Source of the DNA: Lachnospiraceae bacterium | GTDB taxonomy: Bacteria; Bacillota; Clostridia; Lachnospirales; Lachnospiraceae | Assembly: GCA_017457865.1 (NCBI GenBank) | Contig: JAFTGN010000098.1 | Coordinates: 111,254 to 175,253 of the forward strand | Direction of reading: 5' to 3' | Length of the DNA: 64,000 nt | Shown here: piece after piece, positions 1 to 8,696 of the stretch | How the letters are laid out: each line of letters opens with the position of its first letter | How positions within the stretch are numbered: the stretch's first letter is position 1 | Translations under genes and position numbers: made by a program | Notes under the pieces: generated by a model | Databases searched by the model: none | What the model was told of the DNA's origin: nothing | What the model saw: the letters and a program-made list of their open reading frames with translations, nothing else

Positions 1-175
1 CACTCATCTCATTGGCCCAGGCAGCAACCGCAAAGCCATCCGTGACAAACTCTTTAAATGTGCGGTCATGAATGACGTCATCTTCCTCCCAGCGGATAAA
101 TGGTCTGTCCCCATAATCCTCCAGATCATGCCGCATCAGATCATAGTAGGTTTTTGTATTATCATAATTTATCAT
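1..175 (-). CDS. AMP-dependent acyl-CoA synthetase, N-terminal part
   Basis: Only the first 58 codons are present; the gene runs off the left edge. The start is the ATG at 173-175, preceded by AGGAGAA. The visible peptide (MINYDNTKTYYDLMRHDL, then an F-I-R-W-E segment near residue 25 and a D-R-T-F-K-E-F segment near residue 38) looks like the N-terminus of long-chain fatty-acid or related acyl-CoA ligases of the ANL superfamily, which activate carboxylates with ATP and CoA. The catalytic motifs are outside the window, so substrate and even family remain provisional. It follows the lysR-type gene by 116 bp on the same strand. Confidence 0.55.
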   Translation of the reverse strand, partial: MINYDNTKTYYDLMRHDLEDYGDRPFIRWEEDDVIHDRTFKEFVTDGFAVAAWANEMS

Positions 176-291
176 TCTAATTTCTCCTTCTATTATTTCT
201 TAATTGTTCACTGTTTTGTGGTGCATACGACTGAACTCCTTTATTTCCGGGCTTTTTTCGGTACTGTTTCTGATTCAAACTCTATTTTACC

Positions 292-1194
292 CTACAATGA
301 CGTATACTTTTTCAATCGTTCAATATACAATCTTCCCAACCGGCTGGGTAGCAGCCGCTTATGGGTGATATACCCGATTTCCATATAGTCATCTACTTCC
401 AGAGGCAGTGCCACAATATTCTTTCCATTCAATTCCTCACTGATCACACCACTGCAAATGGTATATCCATTCAGACCGATGAGCAGATTGAATAATGTGG
501 CACGGTCACGGACCAGAATATTCTTCTTCCTCTCCAGGGTACTGAGAATCTCCTCTGAAAAATAAAAGGAATTGTGTTCTCCCTGCTCATAAGAAAGTCT
601 GGGAAACGGTGCCAGGTCATCTAATGTAATGACACTCTTTTTGGCCAGCGGATTGGTCACCCCAAGAAACACATGAGGCTTTGCCACAAACAGCGGCTCA
701 AACTTCAATTCATGTGCCTCCAGGGTTTTTTTCAGGATCGTCTCATTCTGGCGATTTAGATACAGCACGCCTACCTGACTGCGGAGTTTTGCCACATCCT
801 CAATGATCTCATAGGTCTGGGTTTCCCGAATCCGGAAGTCATATTCCTCCCCGCCATAATCACGAAGCAAGTCTACAAAAGCTTCCACCGCAAAAGAATA
901 ATGCTGTGTAGAAACACAAAAACCCTGCTTTCCTGCCGGCTTACCAGTATACTTTTCTTCCAGCAGATGCACCTGCTCCACTACCTGTCTGGCATATGCC
1001 AGAAATTCTTCCCCTTCACGGGAAAGGATCATTCCTTTATTGGTGCGATGAAAAATGACAATGCCAAGTTCCTTTTCCAATTCTTTAATGCTGTTTGTCA
1101 AACTGGGCTGGGCAATATAAAGTTGTTTTGCCGCTTCACTGATCGTACCCTTATCTGCTACGGCCAAAATATATTTCAACTGCTGTAATGTCAT
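292..1194 (-). CDS. LysR family transcriptional regulator
   Basis: A 300-residue LysR-type regulator. Residues 1-60 form the winged helix-turn-helix (MTLQQLKYILAVADKGTISE, then AAKQLYIAQPSLTNSIKELE). The rest is the periplasmic-binding-like effector domain. Length and layout are normal for the family. It lies two short genes away from a large sulfur-assimilation region, and LysR proteins (CysB, CmbR, YtlI) often control cysteine and sulfonate genes, so a sulfur role is possible but is inference only. The nearest downstream gene is an acyl-CoA synthetase, an equally good candidate target. Confidence 0.9.
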   Translation of the reverse strand: MTLQQLKYILAVADKGTISEAAKQLYIAQPSLTNSIKELEKELGIVIFHRTNKGMILSREGEEFLAYARQVVEQVHLLEEKYTGKPAGKQGFCVSTQHYSFAVEAFVDLLRDYGGEEYDFRIRETQTYEIIEDVAKLRSQVGVLYLNRQNETILKKTLEAHELKFEPLFVAKPHVFLGVTNPLAKKSVITLDDLAPFPRLSYEQGEHNSFYFSEEILSTLERKKNILVRDRATLFNLLIGLNGYTICSGVISEELNGKNIVALPLEVDDYMEIGYITHKRLLPSRLGRLYIERLKKYTSL

Positions 1195-1270
1195 CTTTCT
1201 ATCCTCTGCTTGAAATGTCCACTGTTTCTACTAAATGTTTCTTATAACCCCAGTCATCTGATTGTTTGAA

Positions 1271-1810
1271 TCAATAATTTTCCGCATGAACTTCAAAATA
1301 ACTCTGTGGGTGGGCACAAACCGGACAGACATCCGGTGCATTGGTTCCTACCATAATGTGACCACAGTTACGACACTCCCATACCTTGACTTCGCTCTTC
1401 TCAAATACCTGAGCAGTTTCGATATTTTGCAGCAATGCGCGATAACGTTCCTCATGATGTTTCTCAATTGCCCCAACCATCCGAAACTTTCTGGCAAGTT
1501 CTGGAAATCCTTCTTCCTCCGCAGTTTTGGCAAATCCTTCATACATATCGGTCCACTCGTGATTTTCCCCATCAGCTGCCTGATTCAGGTTGTCAACGGT
1601 TGTGCCGATCCCGGCCAATTCCTTGAACCACATTTTGGCATGCTCTTTTTCATTATCCGCTGTTTTCAGAAACAAAGAAGCAATCTGCTCGTAGCCTTCT
1701 TTTTTTGCCACAGAAGCAAAATACGTATATTTGTTCCTTGCCTGTGATTCTCCGGCAAATGCTGCCTCTAAATTCTTCTCTGTCCGGGTTCCTGCATATT
1801 GGTTACTCAT
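1271..1810 (-). CDS. rbr: Rubrerythrin
   Basis: Predicted 179-residue rubrerythrin, a non-haem diiron peroxidase that removes hydrogen peroxide in anaerobes. The N-terminal ferritin-like four-helix bundle carries the iron-ligand stretches ([21 protein letters not shown]). The C-terminal rubredoxin-like domain has two CxxC knuckles (CRNC, CPVC) for one iron. I chose the ATG at 1810 over the upstream in-frame start because GAGGAG sits 8 nt before it. A PNPOx-fold protein gene lies directly upstream on the same strand. Such pairs are common in oxygen-defence gene sets of Clostridia. Confidence 0.95.
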   Translation of the reverse strand: MSNQYAGTRTEKNLEAAFAGESQARNKYTYFASVAKKEGYEQIASLFLKTADNEKEHAKMWFKELAGIGTTVDNLNQAADGENHEWTDMYEGFAKTAEEEGFPELARKFRMVGAIEKHHEERYRALLQNIETAQVFEKSEVKVWECRNCGHIMVGTNAPDVCPVCAHPQSYFEVHAENY

Positions 1811-1855
1811 TGTAATGTCTCCTCTCGCAAATATCAATTCTCTTTCCGTCTGATC

Positions 1856-2248
1856 TTAAAACTGCCATATAACGGGTTCTTCTGTGAAGGAACAAATGGT
1901 AACGGCAGCATTCTGTAAATACAGCACTTCCACCACTCCATCATCCTCAGAATACATGCTTCTTAAAGAAGGATTGGCATCCAGCATGGCTGCTTTTGCC
2001 TCTCTGCGGGGATCTACCACTGCCTCTGCTGTCAGACGAATCCACTTTCCCTCTGTCATGCCGGAAATCTCTACTTTGGGATTTTCCCTCATCTGGGCAA
2101 ACACGTTCTTCTGGTTGTTTGTGATGATGTACAGCTTGTCCTCAAACTCACATACTGCCCCAAACGGACGTACTCTGGGCTGATCTTTCTCCACTGTTGC
2201 AAGATAAAATGTTCCACATGCCTGTAAAAATTGTAATGCTTTTTTCAT
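1856..2248 (-). CDS. Pyridoxamine 5'-phosphate oxidase-fold (FMN-binding) protein
   Basis: A 130-residue single-domain protein of the PNPOx-like split-barrel family. It starts MKKALQFLQACGTFYLATVE, contains V-R-P-F-G-A-V near residue 27, and has the beta-strand pattern of small flavin-binding proteins. The start at 2248 is supported by GGAAAGGAGC upstream; the longer frame lacks such a site. Members bind FMN or F420 and often act as small reductases or nitroimidazole-resistance proteins. The specific activity cannot be told from sequence. It is probably co-transcribed with rubrerythrin 45 bp downstream. Confidence 0.85.
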   Translation of the reverse strand: MKKALQFLQACGTFYLATVEKDQPRVRPFGAVCEFEDKLYIITNNQKNVFAQMRENPKVEISGMTEGKWIRLTAEAVVDPRREAKAAMLDANPSLRSMYSEDDGVVEVLYLQNAAVTICSFTEEPVIWQF

Positions 2249-2385
2249 AGTTTGAAAGCTCCTTTCCGTTTCTGGTTGCAATTCCAACCATTTAAGTATA
2301 TTATAAAAGAAACGCAGACCGATTGCAACACAAATCCAACTAATGCGCCAAATTGGAAATCAATTGGAATCAGGAGGACATGCCT

Positions 2386-3156
2386 ATGCATTATTCAGAA
2401 GATGAAACACAATACCACATTCAAGTGAAACAGGGGGAAGTCGGACGATATGTGATTTTACCCGGAGACCCAAAACGCTGTGCCAAAATTGCCGCTTATC
2501 TGGAAGATGCCAGACTGGTGGCAGATCACAGAGAGTTCGTAACCTATACCGGATATTTAAAGGAAACAAAGGTCAGCATCACTTCCACCGGAATCGGTGG
2601 TCCCTCTGCTTCCATCGCCATGGAAGAGTTAGTGAAAGCCGGTGCAGATACCTTTATCCGCATCGGAACCTGCGGTGGGATGCAGCCGGAAGTCAAAAGC
2701 GGTGATCTGGTCATTGCCAGCGGTGCCATCCGTATGGAAGGTACCAGTAAAGAATATGCCCCTATTGAATTTCCTGCAATTGCGGATATCAGCATCACCA
2801 ATGCACTGATACAGTCAGCGAAAGAACTGAAACAACAGTACCATGTGGGTGTGGTACAAAGCAAAGACTCCTTTTATGGACAGCATTCCCCTGAGGTGAT
2901 GCCTGTAGGCTATGAATTGCTGCAAAAATGGGAGGCATGGAAACGATTGGGCTGCCTCGCCTCTGAAATGGAATCCGCTGCCCTGTTTATCGTGGCCAGC
3001 GCCTTACATGTACGAGTGGGAACTGTCCTTCTGGTCATGGCCAATCAGGAACGGGAAAAATCAGGACTGGACAATCCTGTGGTGCATGATACCGATCTGG
3101 CCATCCAGGTGGCAGTGCACGCCATCAAACAATTGATTCCAAATGACATCTCATAA
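2386..3156 (+). CDS. udp: Nucleoside (uridine-type) phosphorylase
   Basis: A PNP/UDP family phosphorylase that splits nucleosides with phosphate into base and ribose-1-phosphate. It shows the phosphate-binding start (V-I-L-P-G-D-P-K-R), the [10 protein letters not shown] stretch, I-R-I-G-T-C-G-G and the ribose/base-site motif E-M-E-S-A-A. The start at 2386 (MHYSEDE) is preferred because AGGAGG lies 8 nt upstream; the frame also opens at 2353 and 2380. At 256 residues it has the usual length. The family name is secure. Uridine rather than purine preference is by general resemblance. It is a lone plus-strand gene that converges on the zinc-ribbon gene. Confidence 0.9.
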   Translation: MHYSEDETQYHIQVKQGEVGRYVILPGDPKRCAKIAAYLEDARLVADHREFVTYTGYLKETKVSITSTGIGGPSASIAMEELVKAGADTFIRIGTCGGMQPEVKSGDLVIASGAIRMEGTSKEYAPIEFPAIADISITNALIQSAKELKQQYHVGVVQSKDSFYGQHSPEVMPVGYELLQKWEAWKRLGCLASEMESAALFIVASALHVRVGTVLLVMANQEREKSGLDNPVVHDTDLAIQVAVHAIKQLIPNDIS

Positions 3157-3174
3157 AACAGAGCGATGAAACAA

Positions 3175-3233
3175 ATATCGTCCAAACCTGCGGTGTTTTG
3201 ATTTACCAGCCGGTTTGGACGATATCTGTTTTT
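3175..3233. terminator. Bidirectional rho-independent terminator
   Basis: A 14-bp inverted repeat (ATATCGTCCAAACC / GGTTTGGACGATAT) around a 23-nt loop lies between two convergent genes. A T-rich tract follows it on the plus side (CTGTTTTT), and TTGTTT follows it on the minus side. It can serve the phosphorylase gene and the zinc-ribbon gene. Confidence 0.85.
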
Positions 3234-3238
3234 AGATG

Positions 3239-4462
3239 CTATTTCTTTTTTGGTTTGGTCACTGTTTTTACAAACTGTTCTGTCTCAACCGTCAAATACA
3301 ATTTCTTCATGTACTCATCTGCACTAGATGCCTTTGAGACAGGCTTCATGGTGCCATATGCAATGAGCGAGGCAATTCCTGCCACTACCAACCCCAATAT
3401 CACGCCCAATACATTTTTGTGAAATCCCAATGCACAAATGAGAAACGGAATCAAAAATGCAATCGCCACCATCATTGTCATTTTCAATTTATCAATCGGC
3501 AGATCTCCCGTAAACTCTCCTGTCTGTCCATTCATGGCAAACCGCCATTGTTTCTCATTCCATCTGGTGGTCAGATACCACACCGGAAGTAATGCATACT
3601 TTTTGTCCGTGTAATGAACAGTCAAGTGCTCTGTTTCTTTCTCAATGGAATCATGACCGACTGTCTCTCTCGTCTTCTGGCGGGCAGTTTCCTTTACACG
3701 TTTCTCTGCACGCTCTCGATCTTCCTCCTCAGATACATTGAAACGCTCTGCCAGAAAGCCCGGCAGATATGTGATGGAAAATGGCTTTAAACCATCATAT
3801 TTGTATGGTTCCACAGAATCCATCAAATCATCCGGCATGCGCTTGGATGCATCTGTGGGTACATTTTTAAAAGCAATATTTCCTTTCCTCTGTACATTGT
3901 AATATTTGATGATTTCTTTGTCATCTTTTTCTGTCGTATCTGTGGCCACATACTCTGCATCCACGCTGACGGTGCCATTATACAACCAGAATGGTACATA
4001 CACTCCCTGTATTTCCTCTACTTTATTATCATTCAGGAAAGACTTGGGTAGCAGCCAACGCTTCACATAGTAGGACTTATATTTCTCTTCTGCCTGTTTC
4101 TTATCAAACGCAAAAGGGATCACATAATCCGGGCGTATGGTGCCTTCAAACTGTGCCGGAACGATAGTGCTGTTCCCACAATAAGGACATCGCATTGCCG
4201 CTGTATTTTCCTCCGTGATCATCTCTGCGCCACAAGTAGAACAGCTGTAAGCTACCATATCCTCACTTTCTTTGCCCCAGTCTGCACCAGACTCCTTCTC
4301 TGCTTCCTTCTGCTCCTGTGCCTGAAAATGTGCTTCCACTTCCTCATTGGTATAAGTGGAATCGCAGTATTCACATTTCAGCTTTCCCAGTGTAGAATCA
4401 AAACGCAATGCACCGCCACATTCAATACAGCACATCGCTACCGTCTTGTTGGAATTGTCCAT
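3239..4462 (-). CDS. TFIIB-type zinc-ribbon membrane protein
   Basis: A 407-residue protein with two zinc ribbons. The first is at residues 11-34 (C-C-I-E-C-G-G-A...C-E-Y-C), the second at about 74-97 (C-S-T-C-G-A-E-M...C-P-Y-C). A middle domain rich in K/E/D follows, then two hydrophobic segments near residues 330-375 and a basic tail (TKPKKK). Proteins of this make are common in Clostridia, often mislabelled as PriA-like, and have no established function. The layout suggests a membrane-anchored protein with a cytosolic zinc-binding head. The start is supported by AAAGGAGG 9 nt upstream. Confidence 0.85.
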   Translation of the reverse strand: MDNSNKTVAMCCIECGGALRFDSTLGKLKCEYCDSTYTNEEVEAHFQAQEQKEAEKESGADWGKESEDMVAYSCSTCGAEMITEENTAAMRCPYCGNSTIVPAQFEGTIRPDYVIPFAFDKKQAEEKYKSYYVKRWLLPKSFLNDNKVEEIQGVYVPFWLYNGTVSVDAEYVATDTTEKDDKEIIKYYNVQRKGNIAFKNVPTDASKRMPDDLMDSVEPYKYDGLKPFSITYLPGFLAERFNVSEEEDRERAEKRVKETARQKTRETVGHDSIEKETEHLTVHYTDKKYALLPVWYLTTRWNEKQWRFAMNGQTGEFTGDLPIDKLKMTMMVAIAFLIPFLICALGFHKNVLGVILGLVVAGIASLIAYGTMKPVSKASSADEYMKKLYLTVETEQFVKTVTKPKKK

Positions 4463-4550
4463 ATCACCAACCTCCTTTACTTGTCACTATCATATGATTC
4501 TTTTCATCCCCCTATATGACCCCATGATTTCTATCTTTATCTTATCATAA

Positions 4551-4667
4551 TCAAACGTACTTTGAAAGATCATTTTCTTGATTTTCCCTCTTACGCACAC
4601 GCAACACCAACACTACGGTGGACAGCAATATCAAATCAATCTCACTGTTTAAGATTTTCTTTTCCAT
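4551..4667 (-). CDS. Possible small hydrophobic protein
   Basis: A 38-codon frame (MEKKILNSEIDLILLSTVVL, then a short basic segment) with one hydrophobic stretch at residues 9-22 and a weak AAGGGA upstream. It sits in the 300-bp gap between the zinc-ribbon gene and cysK, downstream of the cysK terminator. I do not recognise it and it may be chance; the rest of this gap holds only that terminator. Confidence 0.25.
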   Translation of the reverse strand: MEKKILNSEIDLILLSTVVLVLRVRKRENQENDLSKYV

Positions 4668-4686
4668 ATTTAATCCCTTATCATGC

Positions 4687-4723
4687 ACAAAAGAGGCTGT
4701 AAATTGCTTTACAAACCTCTTTC
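4687..4723 (-). terminator. Terminator downstream of cysK
   Basis: On the minus strand AAAGAGG-T-TTGTAAA pairs with TTTACA-G-CCTCTTT and is followed by TTGTG. It lies 40 bp past the cysK stop and would end the sulfonate-transport/cysK transcript. Confidence 0.7.
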
Positions 4724-4762
4724 TGGTATACAATATTCACATTTACCGATACACTATGCCTG

Positions 4763-5695
4763 TTACTCTGAAAATGCCGGTGTGGACAAATACCGCTCTC
4801 CAGTATCTGGAAGAAGCACCACGATGGTTTTTCCCCTGTTTTCCGGACGTAAAGCGATCTTTTTTGCCGCAAAGGCGGCTGCACCGGAAGAAATTCCGAT
4901 CAATAATCCTTCTGTCTGTGCAATTTCCCTTGCTCCTATAAACGCTTCATCGTTAGTCACACGTATCACCTGATCATAAATCTTTGTATTCAGTGTATCA
5001 GGTATAAATCCGGCACCGATTCCCTGAATCTTATGTGGCCCTGCAATGCCTTCTGACAGAACCGGAGAAGCATCCGGTTCTACTGCAATCACTTGGATTG
5101 CCGGATTTTTCTCTTTTAAAAATTCTCCAATACCGGAGATGGTTCCGCCAGTTCCCACGCCTGCTACAAAAATATCAATTTTGCCGGCAGTATCCTCCCA
5201 GATTTCCTTTGCAGTGGTCTTTTTATGGCACTCCGGATTTGCCACATTGGTAAACTGACTTGGAATAAAGCTATTTGGAATTTCTTTTGTCAGTTCATAT
5301 GCCTTGCTGATGGCCCCCTTCATTCCCTTTGCACCAGGAGTCAGTACCAACTGTGCACCATAGGCTTTCAAAAGCTTCCTTCTTTCAATACTCATGGTAT
5401 CCGGCATGGTAATGATGATCCGGTATCCTTTTGCAGCAGCCACTGCTGCCAGACCAATGCCTGTGTTTCCAGATGTGGGCTCAATGATCACTGTGTCTGC
5501 ATTCAGCTTCCCTTCCTGCTCTGCCTTCTCAATCATCGCCCATGCAATCCGATCCTTTACAGAGCCTGCCGGATTAAAATATTCCAGCTTTGCAATGACT
5601 TCTGCCTGAAGATCGTATTTCTTTTCCAGTTTGTGTAACCGGTATAGCGGTGTACCGCCAATCAATTCCTGAAAATCGTTGTAAATTCCAGCCAT
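4763..5695 (-). CDS. cysK: Cysteine synthase (O-acetylserine sulfhydrylase)
   Basis: A PLP-dependent beta-replacement enzyme making cysteine from O-acetylserine and sulfide. The 310-residue protein has the PLP lysine in N-P-A-G-S-V-K-D-R (Lys47), the substrate loop T-S-G-N-T-G (74-79) and the phosphate-binding G-V-G-T-G-G-T motif. It starts 21 bp after the transporter ATPase gene behind a GGGGG ribosome site, so it is the last gene of the sulfonate importer operon. That placement links imported sulfonate sulfur to cysteine synthesis. Length is normal; there is no sign of the extra SAT-binding or CBS domains. Confidence 0.96.
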   Translation of the reverse strand: MAGIYNDFQELIGGTPLYRLHKLEKKYDLQAEVIAKLEYFNPAGSVKDRIAWAMIEKAEQEGKLNADTVIIEPTSGNTGIGLAAVAAAKGYRIIITMPDTMSIERRKLLKAYGAQLVLTPGAKGMKGAISKAYELTKEIPNSFIPSQFTNVANPECHKKTTAKEIWEDTAGKIDIFVAGVGTGGTISGIGEFLKEKNPAIQVIAVEPDASPVLSEGIAGPHKIQGIGAGFIPDTLNTKIYDQVIRVTNDEAFIGAREIAQTEGLLIGISSGAAAFAAKKIALRPENRGKTIVVLLPDTGERYLSTPAFSE

Positions 5696-5716
5696 TTTGA
5701 ACCCCCTATATTTTTA

Positions 5717-6583
5717 TCACTGTGAATTGATCAGACGAAGCAGTTGCTCTCTGTATTTATAAAATTCAGGAGAGAACTTAATGTCGGTTGCTCCTTCTTC
5801 AATGATCTGACGAGAGAAATTCACCTGAATATCTTCAATCACCTTGCCTGGATGTCTGCTGAGTACAATGACTCTGGATGCCAAAAGCAATGCTTCCTCC
5901 ACATCATGTGTAATAAAGAAAATGGTCTTTCCGGTCTCCCACCAGATTTTTCTGGTCAGATCCTGTACGCTCTCGCGAGTCAGTGCATCCAATGCGCCAA
6001 ATGGTTCATCCATCAGCAAGATTTCTGGATTGTTGATGAGTGCTCTTGCAATAGACACACGCTGTTTCATACCACCGGAAAGCTCATAGATTTTCTTATC
6101 CGCAAACTCAGATAAATTTACCTTTTCCAGATACTCCTCTGTCAGCTTTTCATACTCTTCCTTTGGCACACCACGCATTTTCGGACCAAATGCTACATTT
6201 GTGCGAACGGAAAACCATTCATAAAGAGGCGGATTCTGGAATACCACTCCTCTGTGCCAGTCTGTTCCCTTGATTTCCTCCCCATCCAATTTTACGGAAC
6301 CTGCGGTTGGCTGAATAAAACCTGCAAGAATCTTCAACAGTGTACTTTTTCCGCATCCAGATGGGCCAAGCACGCAGATGAATTCTCCTGGAAAAATATT
6401 GAAATTGATATTTTCAAGAGCCTTGATTGGTCCTGTGTTACCAGTATAACTCAGATCCACATTGTTGATGGAAATTAGTTCCTCTCCTTCTACCCGAGAT
6501 TCCTGCCCTTTAAAGTTCACATTTTCAACTGATATCAGCTCATCTGATGGCTCATACAGTTTCTCTTTCCATGTATCAGACAT
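5717..6583 (-). CDS. tauB: Sulfonate/taurine ABC transporter ATP-binding protein
   Basis: A 288-residue ABC ATPase of the SsuB/TauB/nitrate group. It has Walker A G-P-S-G-C-G-K-S-T, signature L-S-G-G-M-K-Q-R, Walker B I-L-L-M-D-E-P-F and the H-loop I-T-H-D-V-E-E-A. A roughly 30-residue N-terminal extension precedes the ABC core. It lies between the binding-protein gene (28 bp upstream) and cysK. The family also serves nitrate, thiamine precursors and riboflavin. Taurine or another sulfonate is inferred from cysK in the same operon and the taurine catabolic genes next door. Confidence 0.9.
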   Translation of the reverse strand: MSDTWKEKLYEPSDELISVENVNFKGQESRVEGEELISINNVDLSYTGNTGPIKALENINFNIFPGEFICVLGPSGCGKSTLLKILAGFIQPTAGSVKLDGEEIKGTDWHRGVVFQNPPLYEWFSVRTNVAFGPKMRGVPKEEYEKLTEEYLEKVNLSEFADKKIYELSGGMKQRVSIARALINNPEILLMDEPFGALDALTRESVQDLTRKIWWETGKTIFFITHDVEEALLLASRVIVLSRHPGKVIEDIQVNFSRQIIEEGATDIKFSPEFYKYREQLLRLINSQ

Positions 6584-6611
6584 ATCCTACCTCCATTCTT
6601 CCCGGTTTTCA

Positions 6612-7616
6612 TTATTTTGAAGCAGCTTTTACATACTCTGCTGTTACTTTGTCCTGGAATGTTTCCAAATCAGGGGCAGATTTAATGCTCTTCTGTTCTA
6701 CAAGGAAATCTGCTGTATTTTTCAGTGTTTCTGCAAAGGAATTCTCCAGATAGTCAATTTCTTCTTCCGCTGTCAAATACTCAAACTGAGTGATCTGTTC
6801 TGCCGCGTCAGTCTTTTCAATTTCCAGCACGGAAGCAATCTGTTCTGCTGCTTTGTCACTGTCATTGTTGATTACATCATTTGCCTTTAACTGCAATTCC
6901 ACGAACTTGGTCACAATTTCCGGATTTGCTTCTGCAAACTCGCGTCTTACAATGTTTGTATCCGCAGTGACAATTCCCTTCTGTGCCAACTGTGCAGAAT
7001 CGGTAATTGCAGTACCGTCTTCTAACAGCTTTGCCAGTACCGGATGCCATACATAGGCTGCATCAATATCCCCTCTCTGCCATGCAGCATAAATATCATC
7101 CGGCTGTAAATCCAGAATCTCGATGGAGTTCTCATCAATGCCTTCTAATTTCAATGCATTCAACAAGCTATAATGTGCAGTAGATGCAAATGGAGTTCCT
7201 ATCTTTTTACCTTCCAAGTCTTTCAGACTGGAAATACCAGAACCGTTCTTTGCCACCAGAGTTTCTGCTTCACCGATGATATCACCGATCCAGAACACCT
7301 GTACGTCCAAACCATTTGCAATGGCCAACGCAGCCGGAGAAGTTCCTTCCTGACCAAAATCAATACTGCCGGAGGCAATGGCAGAATTGATATCCTTACC
7401 GGAATCAAACTTGATGATATTGACTTCTACCCCAAGTTCTGTTTCATACCATTTTTCATACTGAGCAATTAGATCACCATTGACCAGATCCAACGTACCG
7501 ATGGTCACCTTTGTTGCCTTTCCGGTTTCTTTTTTCTTACCGCAGCCTGTAAAAGCGGATGCGGTCAAAGACAAAGTTAATACAACTGCTGCTAATTTTA
7601 AAAACTTCTTTTTCAT
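6612..7616 (-). CDS. tauA: Sulfonate/taurine ABC transporter substrate-binding lipoprotein
   Basis: A 334-residue extracellular lipoprotein of the SsuA/TauA/NMT1 type. The signal peptide (residues 1-25) ends in the lipobox A-F-T-G-C, followed by a charged linker. The mature part shows the family pattern (I-G-T-L-D-L-V-N-G, D-F-G-Q-E-G-T-S-P-A, Q-R-G-D-I-D-A-A-Y-V). It would capture an aliphatic sulfonate outside the cell for the TauBC permease. Sequence alone does not separate taurine from isethionate or other sulfonates; context favours taurine or isethionate. Confidence 0.9.
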   Translation of the reverse strand: MKKKFLKLAAVVLTLSLTASAFTGCGKKKETGKATKVTIGTLDLVNGDLIAQYEKWYETELGVEVNIIKFDSGKDINSAIASGSIDFGQEGTSPAALAIANGLDVQVFWIGDIIGEAETLVAKNGSGISSLKDLEGKKIGTPFASTAHYSLLNALKLEGIDENSIEILDLQPDDIYAAWQRGDIDAAYVWHPVLAKLLEDGTAITDSAQLAQKGIVTADTNIVRREFAEANPEIVTKFVELQLKANDVINNDSDKAAEQIASVLEIEKTDAAEQITQFEYLTAEEEIDYLENSFAETLKNTADFLVEQKSIKSAPDLETFQDKVTAEYVKAASK

Positions 7617-7692
7617 AATGAGAATACTCCTTTTATAAATTGTTATTTTCTAATTTTATTATCCTTTTCTTTAAACTGTTGCAATATGCAAA

Positions 7693-8466
7693 TTAGCTTC
7701 TGCCCTTCCAGTGAATGACTTTTCCTTCTACAAACCGGATGATTCTGTCAAGAAGAATACCCGTAATACCCATGATGATCACGCCCATAAATACGATATC
7801 ACTTCTCAGATAATTACTTGCATCCAATACCAACCAGCCCATTCCGGCAGTTGCGGCCACCATCTCTGCGGCCACTAAAGTGGTATACTCCACACCCAGC
7901 GCAGTACGAAGACCTGTAAACACATCCGTCAGTGCTGCCGGGAATATGACATAAAAGAATATTTGCCACTTATTGGCACCCAAAGTCTTCGCTCCATTTA
8001 TGTAGTCTTCTTTGATTCGGATGACACCAGCTACACAGGAAATATACACCGGTGCAAAACCTGCCAGATACAAAAGTGCCAGCTTTGATCCTTCATCAAT
8101 CCCCATCCACAATACCAAAATAGTATAATATGCAAGTGGTGGCAACGGACGATAAAACTCTACAATCGGCTCTAAAATGGCTCTGATCTTGGAATTGTAT
8201 CCGCTGAGCAGTCCAAGGGGTACTGCTGTGACGACCACAAGCAAATAGGCGATGACTAGGCGCTGTAAACTGGTTGCCAGATGCTGCAGCAATGTATGGC
8301 CCTTATAGCCATCCTTTGCAACATCTACGAAGCTTTCCCACACACTGGCCGGAGATGGGATGATCGTCTCGGAAACATTTCCGATTGCTGTCACCAGAAA
8401 CCATACAACAAATACGACGACAACGGTTCCAACTGTCAGAATCCGTTCTGTACTCCATTTCTTCAT
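7693..8466 (-). CDS. tauC: Sulfonate/taurine ABC transporter permease
   Basis: A roughly 257-residue inner-membrane permease with about six transmembrane segments. The first is at residues 10-28. The cytoplasmic EAA loop appears as G-A-K-T-L-G-A-N-K-W-Q-I-F. It matches the SsuC/TauC/NitT permease family. I chose the ATG at 8466 (MKKWSTER), since the longer frame opens with a TTG that overlaps the ribosome-binding stretch AAAGGATAAGG. It is the first gene of the operon tauC-tauA-tauB-cysK and has its own promoter upstream. Confidence 0.9.
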   Translation of the reverse strand: MKKWSTERILTVGTVVVVFVVWFLVTAIGNVSETIIPSPASVWESFVDVAKDGYKGHTLLQHLATSLQRLVIAYLLVVVTAVPLGLLSGYNSKIRAILEPIVEFYRPLPPLAYYTILVLWMGIDEGSKLALLYLAGFAPVYISCVAGVIRIKEDYINGAKTLGANKWQIFFYVIFPAALTDVFTGLRTALGVEYTTLVAAEMVAATAGMGWLVLDASNYLRSDIVFMGVIIMGITGILLDRIIRFVEGKVIHWKGRS

Positions 8467-8519
8467 TTCTCTCAATCCTTATCCTTTCTTTTTATGTTAG
8501 AAACGTTCCTGATGTTCAT

Positions 8520-8548
8520 ACTATACCACTTATAACATATCATTTCAA
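8520..8548 (-). promoter_or_regulatory. Promoter of the tauCAB-cysK operon with candidate operator
   Basis: Minus-strand TTGAAA (8543-8548) and TATAGT (8520-8525) are separated by 17 bp. The -35 box lies inside TATCATTTCAATAGGT (8538-8553, plus-strand reading). The same 16-mer occurs at 22246-22261 near merR, so it may be a shared regulator site. Confidence 0.65.
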
Positions 8549-8632
8549 TAGGTTAAGTAGGGAATAAATTTAAAAAGTTTTCCTGTGTGAGAGAGAAATT
8601 GCACCGCATTTTTTGTAACAGAAAATTTCTGT

Positions 8633-8666
8633 TAAAAAATGCTGCCGTTTGCAAGCAAACGGCAGC
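8633..8666 (-). terminator. Terminator after the taurine aminotransferase gene
   Basis: A perfect 12-bp stem, GCTGCCGTTTGC / GCAAACGGCAGC, with a minimal loop is followed on the minus strand by ATTTTTT. It separates the isl/aminotransferase transcript from the transporter operon. Confidence 0.95.
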
Positions 8667-8696
8667 ACCACAGGAATGAGAGTTATATTACAAATA